NCBI GenBank assembly: GCA_031761405.1
Contig: JASEVX010000111.1
Location: 7,501-71,500, forward strand
Reading direction: 5' to 3'
Origin: Serripes groenlandicus
Taxonomy: Eukaryota > Mollusca > Bivalvia > Cardiida > Cardiidae
Length of the DNA: 64,000 nt
Both the position numbers and the translations under genes were made by a program. The notes beneath the pieces are model-generated. The model saw only the letters and a list, made by a program, of their open reading frames with translations. It did not search any database and was not told the DNA's origin. Positions within the stretch are counted from its first letter, which is position 1; the number at the start of each line of letters is the position of its first letter. This document shows positions 22,801-32,644 of the stretch, in pieces.

Positions 22801-23872
22801 AGGCTCCGAGCGCACCCTAGCGGCCATGTTTTTCAACCAATCAGAAATATTTGAAAAATCTTGGTAAAGGGTGCCCCAAGGAACATTTGTGCAAAATAAT
22901 TTTCAAATTGGGCCAGTACTTTTGGACAAGAAGATTTTCAAAATTTTAACAATGCACATATAAAGAAAACATGCTCCACCCCCTTGCGGCCATGTTTTTT
23001 CAACCAATCGGAAATATTTGAACAATCTTGGTAAAGGGTGCCCCAATGAACATTTGTGGAAAATAATTTTTAAATCGGGCCAGTACTTTTGGACAAGAAG
23101 AATTTTTTAAGTTTTAACAATGCACATATAAGGAAAACAAGCTCCGCCCCCTGGCGGCCATGTTTTTCAACGGATCGGAAATATTTGAACAATCTTGGTA
23201 AAGGGTGCCCCTAGGAATATTTGTGGAAATAATTTCAAATCGGGCCAGTACTTTTTGACAAGAAGATTTTTAAAATTTTAACAATGCACATATAAGGAAA
23301 ACAGGCTCCGCACCCTGGCGGCCATGTTTTTCAACCGATCGGAAATATTTGAACAATCTTGGTAAAAGGTGCCCCAATGTACATTTGTGCAAAATAATTT
23401 TTAAATCGGGCCAGTACTTTTGGACAAGAAGATTTTTAAAGTTTTAACAATGCACATATAAGGAAAATAAGCTCCGCCCCCTGGCGGCCATGTTTTTCAA
23501 CGGATCAGAAATATTTGAACAATCTTGGTAGAGGGTACCCCAAGGAACATCTATGCAAAATAAATTTCAAATCGGGCCAGTACTTTTAGACAAGAAGATT
23601 TTTTAAGATTTGGCAATTTTCCCCTTTTCTGTTGCCGCAGCAACCAAAGTTCTCGATGGAATTTAAATCTTTGAACAATTTTGAAAGAGGTTCACCAAAG
23701 GAACATTCCTGTGAAGTTTGGTTGAAATTGGTCAAGTGGTTAAGGAGGAGATGATCTAAATGTCTAAATGTTAACGACGGACGAAGGACGACGGACACCG
23801 GACAACGCCGGACGCACAAAAAGTGATCAGAATAGCTCACCTTGAGCCTTTGGCTCTAGGTGATCTAAAAAA
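19840..23872 (+). mobile_element. Composite nested element (168-bp array joined to 167-bp array)
   Basis: Inserted in the 176-bp array. The 5' end is degraded (AGAAGAGGCCCAAGAGGTCC). 19880-20948 is the AGCCCCGCCC family (168-bp units, AACATGGCTTGAAGGAATC) and ends with its own hairpin and GAGCTAAAAA at 20948. From 20949 the 167-bp array starts in mid-unit and runs about 16 units to a CACCTTGAGCCTTTGGCTC hairpin and GATCTAAAA. The first part was probably inserted into a larger 167-bp element whose left half was later deleted. Confidence 0.8.
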
Positions 23873-24982
23873 GGGCCATAACTTGCATAAAATGCAGGAT
23901 AGAGTTATCTGACTTGATAATCTACACAGGTGTGATAGTTGGGTAGGGTTATAGAAAGTTTCAATGGAATGCATTAGGTAAATACAGAGACATAGACTCT
24001 TAATTTAGTTACACGCAAAACTTTAACCAGAATTTCTAGGTAAAAAAAGGGCCATAACTTGCATAAAATGCAGGATAGAGTTATCTAACTTGATAATCTA
24101 CATAGGTGTGATGCTTGGGTAGGGTTGTATGAAGTTTCAATGCAATACATCAACTAAATACTGAGATATGGACTCTTAATTTAGTTGCACGCAAAACTTT
24201 AACCAGAATTTCTAAGTAAAAAAGTGCCATAACTTGCATAAAATGCAGGATAGAGTTATCTAACTTGATAATCTTCACAGGTGTGATAGTTGGGTAGGGT
24301 TGTAGAAAGAAGTTTCAATGCAATGCATCATGTAAATACAGAGATATGGACTCTTAATTTAGTTGCATGCAAAACTTTAACCAGAATTTCTAAGTTAAAA
24401 AAGGGCCATAATTTGCATAAAATGCAGAATAGAGTTATCTTACTTAATAATCTACACAGGTGTGATAGTTGGGTAGGGTTGTAGAAATTTTCAATGCAAT
24501 GCATCAGGTAAATACAGAGATATGGACTCTTAACTTAGTTGCACGCAAAACTTTAACCAGAATTTCTAAGTTAAAAATGGGCCATAACTTACATAAAATG
24601 CAGGATAGAGTTATCTAACTTGATAATCTACATAGGTGTGATGCCTGGGTAGGGTTGCAGAATGTTTCAATGTTATGCATCAAGTAAATACAGAGATATG
24701 GACTCTTAATTTAGTTGCACGCAAAACTTTAACCAGAATTTCTAAGTAAAAAAGGGCCATAACTTGCATAAAATGCAAGATAGAGTTATCTAACTTGACA
24801 ATCTACATTGGACGTGATAGTTTAGTAGGGTTGTAGAAAGTTTCAATGCAATACATGAAGTATTTAAGTACTTGCATGCAAAACCTTAACCAAAGTGTGA
24901 CGTGGACGCCGACACAGACAGCGACGCCGACGCCAGGGTGAGTAGTATAGCTCTCATATTCTTCGAATAGTCGAGCTAAAAA

Positions 24983-25189
24983 CTAAATAAATATCATTAA
25001 TTTTCAACTTACCTTTTTCATTACCAGAAGTGAGCTCTGAGTTGAAAAAATCAGGGGCGGACTTGATTCAACAATCCGAGTACGCGGAACAGCATTGTTA
25101 TACCTTGGTTTAGAGACCACGTTAGGCTTCCGCCTCTAAGGTCCATTTTGTCTTTGGGTTTTTCTTTCCCGCTTCCGGTCCATTATTAT
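24983..25189. repeat. Right flank of the 7.3-kb element; paralogue of 28034-28226
   Basis: CTAAATAAATATCATTAA through CGCTTCCGGTCCATTATTAT matches 28034-28226 with small indels, then similarity stops exactly where CAGAGACATATAAACAC starts (25190). No gene is seen. Confidence 0.8.
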
Positions 25190-25645
25190 CAGAGACATAT
25201 AAACACAGAGATAAGCGACACTAGATTTTCAAGCGAAATCACGATTCAGTGAACGGGTATAGCCAAAAAAAAAATCAATAATATTGTGTAATATGATCCG
25301 TGTATTGAAAGCGCTTTATGTAAAATGAAAAGCGTCTGACGATCCCAATTTTTCACTCGGAATACCTTCTTTTACTTCGTAGGTTGTATACAGTTCTAAG
25401 CGAAGTCTTATTTGTCCCCATATAAAATACTAGTTATATGTCCGTTTCCAGTCAATATTATGTTTAGGGACCGTTATCAAATAATTTGTTCCTAGGGCCT
25501 TTTTCATCAGATACGGGTTTCTTCCAAAACCGCTTCTTTGGGAGACAAAGCCTAACTGTCTTTTTTTTAGGCATCTTAATCTGAAAATAATAAGTACTTG
25601 TTTACAACATCTTAAGAATAGATCTAGAGTGTACATACAGCATAT
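25190..25645. other. Low-copy sequence opening with a micro-palindrome half
   Basis: Starts with CAGAGACATATAAACACA, the left arm of the micro-palindrome family, but no matching right arm with a 7-bp repeat of TTATTAT was found. The rest, to the intact micro-palindrome at 25653, shows no gene or repeat I recognise. Confidence 0.4.
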
Positions 25646-25652
25646 CTGCAAC

Positions 25653-25680
25653 CAGAGACATATGTGTTTATATGTCTCTG
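25653..25680. mobile_element. Micro-palindromic insertion, 28 bp
   Basis: CAGAGACATAT, a GTGTTT spacer and ATATGTCTCTG form an inverted repeat. It is flanked by the perfect 7-bp direct repeat CTGCAAC (25646-25652 and 25681-25687). Shortest of the four copies. Confidence 0.8.
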
Positions 25681-25717
25681 CTGCAACATACCCAAATTTT
25701 TTAGGAAACTCGCTTAA

Positions 25718-25918
25718 CCCTTTCCTTTCCCTGCAAATCTGCAGCAGACAACTTTGAACATATTTTGTCAAAAGAAGAAAATCTCTTATTGCATGGATAA
25801 CCTATGACTAAACTTGAAAAACATTGTGGCAAAAGGAGAACTTTATTCTGTTGTCACTATGTTGAAAAAAAGCTATCCACTGGAGAGGCGACAGAAAGTA
25901 TGTTTATAAGGGAAAGAG
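25718..25918. mobile_element. TTAA-flanked MITE
   Basis: CCCTTTCCTTTCC ... GGGAAAGAG with TTAA at 25714-25717 and 25919-25922. The inner hairpin is partly deleted. Confidence 0.8.
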
Positions 25919-26077
25919 TTAAAATTGAAGGTACAATAATTGAAACATGGTGATAAAAGGAGAAATTGCTCAATTTGATTAATTGAATAGGGTTAAACGA
26001 GCCCTATATGTTTTTATAAAAGTAGAATATAAACAGCTATCATTGCTAAAAAGATTAGACTACAGTAAGAGTAAGTG

Positions 26078-26370
26078 TGGTAAATGAGCCCTCTGATCCG
26101 AGTCTATACTGCTTGTGTATGTAGTCTAGACCCAGAACAGAGGGCTCTGATCACGGTCTGCAATACCCTAATAAAACATCAATTATTTCCCTTCTGTATG
26201 TTTTTGGTCTATACTGCTTGCATAGAAGTCTGTTTCACAAATGCAATGGCTTATAATAATAATGATATACATGTGATAGATGAGCCCCTCTGATCCGAGT
26301 CTATAATGTTTGCGTAGTAAATATATGTGGTAATTGAGCCCTCCGATCTGAGTCTATACTGCTTGAAGTG
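26078..26370. repeat. Irregular GAGCCCTCTGATCCGAG repeat
   Basis: The phrase GTGGTAAATGAGCCCTCTGA plus CCGAGTCTATACTGCTTG recurs three to four times with variable spacing (26078, 26210, 26276, 26328). The 69-residue frame here reads through the repeat and is not a gene. Confidence 0.6.
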
Positions 26371-26532
26371 ATAATTTCTTTAAATAATAACAATTTTGTT
26401 TAATGATAAGGGATAATTTCAACTTTTCACTCAAGGGATAGGGGATACAATTCTGAAAACATGTTTTAAGTTGGAATTTTACAGCATTTTCTTTTATAAA
26501 TTGGTCTATGATCAGTTATTGTATCATCTTAA

Positions 26533-27025
26533 CCCTTTCTCACATACAGCAAATTACTTTGAAAACATTATAACAAAAGCATAGAAAATTGATAGTATGA
26601 TGACTGCAAAGATTTGATTGAATGGGGTTGAACGCCGTTTTTTAACAATTTCTCAGTTATATCACGGCGGCCAGTTCACCTACTCATGCATTTCCTGGTT
26701 TTCTAACATCAGTACTCCACACAACAATCTTCCCAAGCAACTGGCTGCTTTTCCACATAGACTTGGCCCATTGGTGGAAGACGAATGACGCATGTCGCAT
26801 TGACTTTTGTCAATTGTCGGAAAGAAAGTTGGCCAAGCCGGGATTCGAACTCACAACCCCTGGATTGACAGCCCGCGTCGCTACTGACTGAGTTGAACAC
26901 ATTGTGACATAGGAGAAATTTGCTTGTTTTCAACAATTTCTTCATTTGTCACTTGTTTTCAATAGTTGCTACTCTGTCAAACACTCTGGAGAGCTGCAGA
27001 GGACGCGTCTATATGTAGGAAAGGG
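26533..27025. mobile_element. TTAA-flanked MITE split by a SINE
   Basis: Left end CCCTTTCTCACATAC after TTAA (26529-26532); right end TAGGAAAGGG before TTAA (27026-27029). The inner hairpin half at 26895-26960 is separated from the left half by the SINE at 26612-26894. The SINE is therefore younger than this MITE copy. Confidence 0.8.
26612..26894 (-). mobile_element. tRNA-derived SINE inside a MITE
   Basis: Read on the minus strand: an A-box-like CTCAGTCAGTAGCGACG, then GGTTGTGAGTTCGAATCCCG (B box), a central body with GTGATATAACTGAG, and a tail GGCGTTCAACCCCATTCAA. Head and body order matches tRNA-SINEs of molluscs. The ATATCACGGCGG phrase recalls the conserved domain of the MetaSINE superfamily (from memory). 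Confidence 0.8.
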
Positions 27026-27029
27026 TTAA

Positions 27030-27430
27030 TTTGAATTTAAAAAAAATTCAATCATATATATGTAATACTAAATTACTTCAAAAAGAGAAATTTGCAAAAT
27101 ATCTTTAATAACAGTGAGTTGATATATTACTATAAAACACCAATGAGTGTATTACTGCAAAACGTTTGATTGGTAATCAAAATAAATGCTTGTTTGATAC
27201 AGCTATGAAAGTGTGTTTTAATTAGTTTTGGCAATCAAAGTAAATGCTTGTTTGATACAAACAGTGCATATGTTTTAAGTAAAGCTATATGAATTGGTCT
27301 ACAAATCCGTGAAGACTATATATATATAACAATTTTTTTTTTGAGACATTCATGTTTCTTTGCTTCTTGGATTTGTGTAAACTGTGACACTATATCTTGG
27401 ATTTTAACTGCATTAGCAGAATTTGGATTT
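27030..27430. other. AT-rich sequence before the FLYWCH relic
   Basis: No gene seen. A 30-bp direct repeat (AATCAAAATAAATGCTTGTT and variant) starts at 27174 and 27235, about 61 bp apart. A TTAACTGCATTAGCAG at about 27401-27416 could be the acceptor of the following exon. Confidence 0.35.
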
Positions 27431-27780
27431 ATTTCTGTGCCAATGTTATTGTGCTATAATGGAACTGGTTACATGTACACAAAGAAGAGCGCAAATAAGA
27501 CCAAAATGAGATGGGAATAGCATATACTTGTAAAGGTTCCTTAACAACTGACCTTGATGTGACGGAAGTTTTATCAACCACAGCCCACATTCACGAGAAT
27601 GAAAATGGTGCAATAGAAGTAGCCAATTCCATTTCAACAATGAAAGAAAGTCTTACAGCAAACAGAGGTCGACCGGGACAAATACTAGCTGACATTCTAC
27701 ATAACTCTTCAGCTGAAGCACGCGGTGCCATCGGTAAACTTAGTTCTGTGCCTGTACGATTTTTTATCTATTTCAATGAA
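27430..27780 (+). pseudogene. Broken FLYWCH-type zinc-finger exon
   Basis: First frame: NGTGYMYTKKSANKTKMRWE, the front half of a FLYWCH finger (aromatic strand, then W), stopped by TAG at the place of the next zinc cysteine. One base later the frame continues CKGSLTTD...TAHIHEN (second cysteine and HxH), then a segment with MKESLTANRGRPGQILAD and SAEARGAIGKLSS. FLYWCH fingers bind zinc with C2H2 and occur in MULE transposons and in host proteins. A 1-bp deletion plus substitution removed the first cysteine. Past about 27780 the frame runs into unrelated sequence and then, from 27862, into the palindromic repeat, so the 3' part is gone. The PHD-like exon at 14402 could be from the same gene, 13 kb upstream. 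Confidence 0.6.
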
Positions 27781-27861
27781 CATGAAATCATTGTAGCAAA
27801 TGGATCAATTCAACAGTATGCAATTTTTTATCACAAAGTTTTCAAAGTTGACCAATTTAAA

Positions 27862-28226
27862 AAAAGAATTGCCTCAGTGAGACGATTCTACTGAGTACCC
27901 ACAACATAGGTTTTGGTTGAGCACTGAGAGAAATATTGTGGGGAAAAGACCTGTTCACTCCCTCTTATCTAGGTGTTGAGTTTATATAACTGGATCATAC
28001 ATAATTGTAAATAATATCCTCTTTATATTCTAAAAAACTAAATAAATATCATTAACTTTCAACTTACCTTTTTCATTACCAGAAGTGAGCTCTGAAAAAA
28101 TCAGGGGTACTTGATTCAACAATCCGAGTAGTTATACCTTGGATTAGAGACCACGTTAGTCTGCCGCCTCCAACGTCCATTTTGTTTGTCTTTGGATTTT
28201 TCTTTCCCGCTTCCGGTCCATTATTA
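27862..28226. repeat. Empty-site paralogue of the 7.3-kb insertion
   Basis: 27862-28033 matches 17505-17697 and 28034-28226 matches 24983-25189, joined as TATTCTAAAAAACTAAATAA. No tandem-repeat element is present here. The copy includes the GTGGGTAC palindrome at its left. Confidence 0.9.
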
Positions 28227-28640
28227 TGTACACAAATTTAAAATTTAAAAGATGAATTCCTCCAGCACTTATTAAGTTCAGCTTTAAAATAATTTACATT
28301 TTTCCAAGGGTTTATTATTCTTTGAGAAAATTATTATATCACGTGACAATCATGGCTGAGCGCACTTCAAAGTTTTTCTCGGTACGCAGTAAAGTGGAGA
28401 ATATGCGAATACACATATGTATGCACGTGATCGCCGTGCGATGGCTGAGTAAATAAGACCGGTTTTAACGGGTTTTGGTCAGTTAAAAATGGGGAAAGAC
28501 GAGTTGTCTCTCTTCCTAATGTATATTGTCGTTGGAGCAGACGACAGAGATGTTTGACGTCATTTCCACGATATGGGTAATTGAAAAAATCATAAAAATA
28601 TGGGTAGGAGGCCCATTTCTTGTGAATTATCTACCTCAGT
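28227..28640 (+). promoter_or_regulatory. Possible promoter: E-boxes and CRE
   Basis: CACGTG occurs at 28340-28345 (in TCACGTGA) and 28434-28439, and a full CRE TGACGTCA at 28555-28562. A 34-codon frame starts ATGGCTGAGCGCACTTC at 28352. The stretch is less repetitive and richer in CpG than its surroundings. No downstream exon could be tied to it, so this rests on motifs alone. Confidence 0.25.
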
Positions 28641-28659
28641 ACTGAGCCAGCGTTACAAA

Positions 28660-28975
28660 AATGTGTAATTTGAAAAATAATTTTTTTGATAGTAAGATGA
28701 TAGAAAAACTTTTTTTTTTAAATGTTGTGATTTTGCCAGATAACAGCTATATTTTGTCTGTCATCTGGCAATCTATGAGATATGTCTCCAATGCCTTAAA
28801 AGAGGAAGTCTGGAGTGCTTTAGATGGAAAAAGAATGTCATTTATTGACAATTGCATACCAGACCCCTATATGATATTGGATAATTGTGTCCTTGCAATG
28901 TAACAGAAAATGCTCTGTGGTATTTCGTACCCTACACCTTGGGCATGTAGGAGAACCGCCCAAAATGTATTTATC
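28660..28975 (-). pseudogene. LINE C-terminal fragment
   Basis: Minus frame with SPTCPRCRVRNTTEHFLLHC, the C-x2-C...H-x4-C knuckle found after the RT of many LINEs, followed by KDTIIQYHIGVWYAI. It differs from the 12-kb LINE (ICSKC...HLILHC), so it is a second LINE lineage. Its upstream side is cut by a MITE-like half element (28978-29098). Confidence 0.55.
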
Positions 28976-28977
28976 TC

Positions 28978-29098
28978 TATAGATAAAAGTATAGGTTGAA
29001 AACAGTGTGACAATAGGGGGAATTGCTTGGTTTCCTTTTATTACAATTTTTTCAATTTGCAAAGGCATCAGAAAACCTCTATATGAGGAAAGGGGGTA
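28978..29098. repeat. Right half of a TTAA-type MITE
   Basis: GGTTGAAAACAGTGTGACAA, an inner hairpin half, CATCAGAAAACCTCTATATG and GAGGAAAGGGGGTAAA; the left half is missing. Confidence 0.6.
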
Positions 29099-29121
29099 AA
29101 ACATATACATGTACAAAGCTC

Positions 29122-29287
29122 TAGATAAGTTTGCATGTTCTAAAATCCTTATTTGATCCTCTTACCCTATTGTGTGAGTACTCAAAAGAATCGTCTAAGT
29201 GAGACGATTCTTTTGAGTACCCACGACATAGAGATCGCTTTATTTGAGAAATTGGTGGGAAAAGACATGAATACCCCCTTCTTATCC
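29122..29287. repeat. Palindromic GTGGGTAC repeat, best copy
   Basis: GAGTACTCAAAAGAATCGTC and GACGATTCTTTTGAGTACCC around TAAGTGA form a long, nearly perfect hairpin. Ends CTAGATAAG and CTTATCCGG are partly inverted. Confidence 0.7.
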
Positions 29288-29365
29288 GGACCGCATCAAT
29301 GGGTATATTAATATACTTTGTAGGATAGAATTTTATGTTCTTGATGTTTTTTTCTGTTTATTTAA

Positions 29366-29544
29366 CCCATTCCCACATACATACACTTTCTGACGCTTCT
29401 GCAGCAGATGACTTTTGAAAACATAATGGCAAAAACAAAAAAATGATCATAACTTCATTCTATAATGTTTCTTTAATTTATAGAAATTTACCAAATTTTG
29501 CCTGAAAAGTCATATCCTACAGATTTGTTGTATGTGGGAAAGGG
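29366..29544. mobile_element. TTAA-type MITE
   Basis: CCCATTCCCACATAC ... TGTGGGAAAGGG; left TTAA (29362-29365) intact, right changed to TTTAAA. GCAGCAGATGACTTTTGAAA is kept; the inner hairpin is lost. Confidence 0.75.
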
Positions 29545-29769
29545 TTTAAAGTACACCTAGTCCATATTAGAAAATAACAGTTATCCAGATATCATGAAAT
29601 GAATGCATAGATAGAAAGCGTTCCCTAAATAGACATTGTATTTTATTTTATTATACTTTCACTTGTTGAAAATAGGTATAAATCAACCTGTGGCAATTTA
29701 TTATTATACTTCATAAGTCATAACTGCTCCATGCTTAAGTGCATTATTGTCAGCATAGGAGAATATGAA
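29545..29769. other. AT-rich sequence, nothing recognised
   Basis: I see no gene, exon signals or repeat shared with the rest of the window between the two MITEs. Confidence 0.4.
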
Positions 29770-29981
29770 CCCTTTCCCACGTACAACAAATTTATAGCAG
29801 ACGACTTTGAAAATATATTGGCAAAAACGTGAAAAATCTCCATAAATTAGATTTGATTAGATACGGTTGCAAACATTGTGGCAAAAAGGGAAATTGCTCA
29901 TTAGTTCTCCTTTTGCCACACAAATCTCGAAAGATCTTTAATATGCTGAAGCATCATAACGCGTCTATATATGGGAAAGGG
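29770..29981. mobile_element. TTAA-type MITE, left member of a pair
   Basis: CCCTTTCCCACGTAC ... ATGGGAAAGGG. Left target site changed to TGAA; right TTAA (29982-29985) is shared with the next element. Confidence 0.8.
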
Positions 29982-29985
29982 TTAA

Positions 29986-30120
29986 CCCTCTCCCACTTAC
30001 ACATCTGCAGCACATAGCTAATGGTTCGTAATTAGCAATTTCGTCTTTTCTCACAATGTTCTCTTTGCCAAACTTTTATATAAGTCATCTGCTCCGGATT
30101 TGTTGTATGTGGGAATTTGT
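29986..30120. mobile_element. TTAA-type MITE, right member of a pair
   Basis: CCCTCTCCCACTTAC ... TGTGGGAATTTG, then TTAA at 30121-30124. A 135-bp deletion form. It abuts the previous copy through one TTAA, as expected if the second used the first copy's target repeat. Confidence 0.75.
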
Positions 30121-30194
30121 TAAGAGAACTAGTTTTTATATGCAAGAATCTCTTTCACGAGGGATTTAATTCCCAAATCATGAAAACAATGTCT

Positions 30195-30540
30195 ATTAAA
30201 TTATATATTATATACTCGGCGATAATGTTCGTTTTTAAACGACAATACATCTGTGCTCAGACGCGGAGAGATCTGAATGACGTAATCTGCCAGTTTTGCA
30301 GTGACGTCACTACGTGCGCACCGACAAATGTGTACATTGATTGAAATAAATGTGCCAGGTGATTCAAGCTCTTATTTGCGGATTTAAAAGTGCAGTTGTG
30401 GATTATTTTAACTGTTCATCATGGAAATAAAGTGTTAAGTAGTGAAAACGGAGCTTAAAAGTGTTTTAAAAGAGATTAAAAAAAGTAGTTCCGAAAATCC
30501 GGCTAGTGAGCTATATCGCACACTAGGCGATATTGCTCAG
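30195..30540 (+). promoter_or_regulatory. CRE-pair stretch, possible retroelement leader or promoter
   Basis: TGACGTAA at 30278-30285 and the full CRE TGACGTCA at 30302-30309 lie in a CpG-containing island (ACGTGCGCACCGAC), followed by an AATAAA (30345) within 40 bp. The arrangement could be an LTR-like or gene promoter. No partner LTR or reading frame was found. Confidence 0.25.
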
Positions 30541-30667
30541 TAGACAAAAAGCATGTTATAGGTTTTCTCAAGTTGGGAAATCTCTATATTTTATCATTGA
30601 GTATATAATATATCAGGATATTGTTGACTGTATACAGTGTTTTTATGTAATGATTAATGTGATTTAA

Positions 30668-30810
30668 CCCTTTTCCTCAAACATCAAATTAGCAGCTGAG
30701 TACTTTGTAAACATATAGACAAACACATGGAAAATCTTTATATATGAAGATATAATAACTGATAAATTGAAAACATTGAAACAAAAGGGGAAATTGCTTG
30801 CATACTGGTG
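30668..30810. repeat. Left part of a TTAA-type MITE
   Basis: TTTAACCCTTTTCCTCAAAC start, GAAAACATTGAAAC and half of the inner hairpin; right part missing. Confidence 0.65.
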
Positions 30811-30939
30811 ACGTTTTTAGCATATCTGAGCCAGTAGAGCACCAGGTTTTCTTGAGCTTCTTGTTAATGTTGGTTTACATATATTCTAGTCATTAGGAAC
30901 ATGACTTTTGCTTTTTGTCCATGTTACTAGTAATTTTGC

Positions 30940-31205
30940 CGTGGCCCTGGTAGCGACGCGGGCTGTCAATCCAGGGGTTGTGAGGCCAATAGTCTTTCTT
31001 TCCGATGTTTGACAAAAGTCAATGCGTCATTCGTCTTCCACTAATGGGTTAAGTCTATGTGGAAAAGCAGCCAGTTGCTTGGGAAAATGTTTGTGTGGAG
31101 TACTGGTGTGAGAAAACCAGGAAATACATGAGTGGGTGAACTGGCCGCCGGGATATAACTGAGAAATTGTTAAAAACGGCGTTAAACCCCAATCAATCCA
31201 TCAAT
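30940..31205 (+). mobile_element. tRNA-derived SINE, plus strand
   Basis: Head CCCTGGTAGCGACGCGGGC and CCAGGGGTTGTGAGGCC (B box damaged), body with GACAAAAGTCAATGCGTC, CTGGCCGCCGGGATATAAC and tail GGCGTTAAACCCCAATCAAT. Same family as 26.6 and 46.6 kb. Confidence 0.85.
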
Positions 31206-31700
31206 ACTAGTTATTTTTATACAGTCATAAGGAACATGAATATTTCAAATTTGATGCAGTCATAATGAACATTACTTTTTTTGTAATTCCATGTTAACTT
31301 TAATATAAACTATTGATATCAGTCTTAGTCCAATATAGTTAACTCACAGGCAGTTGATTTTCCTTTCCTTCAATTTGGCCTAGTTACCTAGTTTTCTAAC
31401 AGACATGACCAATATTCACGCCTGGCCAACATATCATCCAGACAAACATTGGGCACCTGCACAGCGCTTTCGGGTCGCCAGGTTGAGCGAGAGGTTTGCG
31501 TTTGCACGCTACCGCTACAACTTATTTATTTGTGTATTGGTGGCTGAATAGGATAGGCATGGTCTCATTCACTTCACAGCCACTCTCCCTCTCTTATGGG
31601 TACTGCCAAAGGGGACCAGCACGAATTTTTAGTCATAATAAATTGTGTGTTAAATTGCTGCCTTCTGTGACGAATGCGATGAGTCGGCTTTTATAACCGG
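31206..31700. repeat. Mixed sequence with a 142-bp-family fragment
   Basis: 31365-31450 (GGCCTAGTTACCTAGTTTTC, AACATATCATCCAGACAAAC) is one unit of the array at 49.4-50.1 kb. The remainder (31450-31700) shows no recognised gene. Confidence 0.55.
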
Positions 31701-31849
31701 ATTCTGCAGATTTCGTCTTACTACCATTTCGTCTAAGTGATACTATAGAGTAAATGGGGTAGAGATTTCGTCTAACTTATCGATTATAGTACAATATAAT
31801 CTATATCGATATGAAGGTGTTAATTGACCGATTATAGTGATTATTATTA

Positions 31850-31900
31850 TTTTAATTTGTAATTTTAATTTGTAATTTTAATTTGTAATTTTAATTTGTA
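31850..31900. repeat. 13-bp minisatellite
   Basis: TTTTAATTTGTAA repeated about four times. Confidence 0.85.
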
Positions 31901-32298
31901 CTTGTTATCATATAATTTATTATTTAAAGTAAATTCAATACTTGTCCTCAATGGTTTAAATAGAAGTAGAAGTCGTTAAAAATTAGCGATGGCTCCTTTT
32001 CTAGCTTAGGCCTACATGAATTATACCTTTTCCAAGTTCTCAACTCAATGAAGTTTAAGGAGATAGAATAATTATATATCATTCGTCAATTCAAAGAAGA
32101 AAAGTAGAAGTCGTTACAAATTAGCGACGGCTCCTTTTCTTACATGAATTATACCTTTTCCAAGTTTTCGACTCAATCAGAATTACGGGAAAAGAATAAT
32201 CATATCACATTCAGTCAATCTTACGGGGATAGAATAATTATATCACATTCAGTCACTCGTCAATTCAAAGAAGAACAATAGAAGTTGTTAAGAATTAG

Positions 32299-32336
32299 TA
32301 GACATATAAACACATAAACACATGTATATGTCTCTG
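32299..32336. mobile_element. Micro-palindromic insertion, 38 bp
   Basis: TAGACATATAAACACA ... GTATATGTCTCTG, flanked by the perfect 7-bp repeat GAATTAG (32292-32298, 32337-32343). Neighbouring array units read AAATTAGCGACGG without it. Its first two bases are lost relative to the CAGAGAC start. Confidence 0.85.
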
Positions 32337-32435
32337 GAATTAGCGACGGCTCCTTTTCTTACATGAATTATAACTTTTCCAAGTTCTCGACTCAATGAAG
32401 ATTACAGGAATAGAATTATTATATATCATTCAATC

Positions 32436-32473
32436 CAGAGACATATAAACACATGTGTGTTTATATGTCTCTG
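32436..32473. mobile_element. Micro-palindromic insertion, 38 bp, best copy
   Basis: CAGAGACATATAAACACATG and TGTGTTTATATGTCTCTG: the halves are complementary except at the very centre. Perfect 7-bp repeat TTCAATC on both sides (32429-32435, 32474-32480). The same site in a neighbouring unit reads CATTCAGTCACTCG uninterrupted. Confidence 0.9.
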
Positions 32474-32644
32474 TTCAATCACTCGCCATTTCAAAGAAGA
32501 AAAATAGCAGTCGTTAAAAATTAGTGACGGCTCCTTTTCTAACATGAATAATACCTTTTACAAGTTTTCGACTCAATCAAGATTACGGGAATAGAATAAT
32601 TATATCACATTCAGTCACTCCTCACTTCATATATTTCGACATTA

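Larger units (their letters stand above)
17698..24982 (+). mobile_element. 7.3-kb nested tandem-repeat element (176-bp family)
   Basis: The 5' end is ACAAGACCTGTCGGAGGACA followed by GCTCGACTATT. The 3' end is GACGCCGACGCC, a short hairpin around ATTCTTCGAAT, and AATAGTCGAGCTAAAAA. The inverted ends GCTCGACTATT/AATAGTCGAGC match. The core is 176-bp units (17760-18320, 19690-19840, 23870-24890), split by two nested elements. Flanks 17505-17697 and 24983-25189 are continuous with each other in the paralogous sequence at 27862-28226, which gives the empty site. Confidence 0.9.
31965..32640. repeat. Array of about 135-bp units
   Basis: Units with GAAGTCGTTAAAAATTAGCG, GGCTCCTTTTCTTACATG and TTCCAAGTTCTCGACTCAAT, about four copies (31971, 32107, 32281, 32506). 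Two units carry micro-palindrome insertions, and the other units give the uninterrupted sequence. Confidence 0.8.

Noticed and set aside
18282..23840. Many 60-90-codon frames (e.g. KSSCPKVLARFENYFAQMFL)
   Set aside because: All fall in the 167-bp array and repeat with its period.
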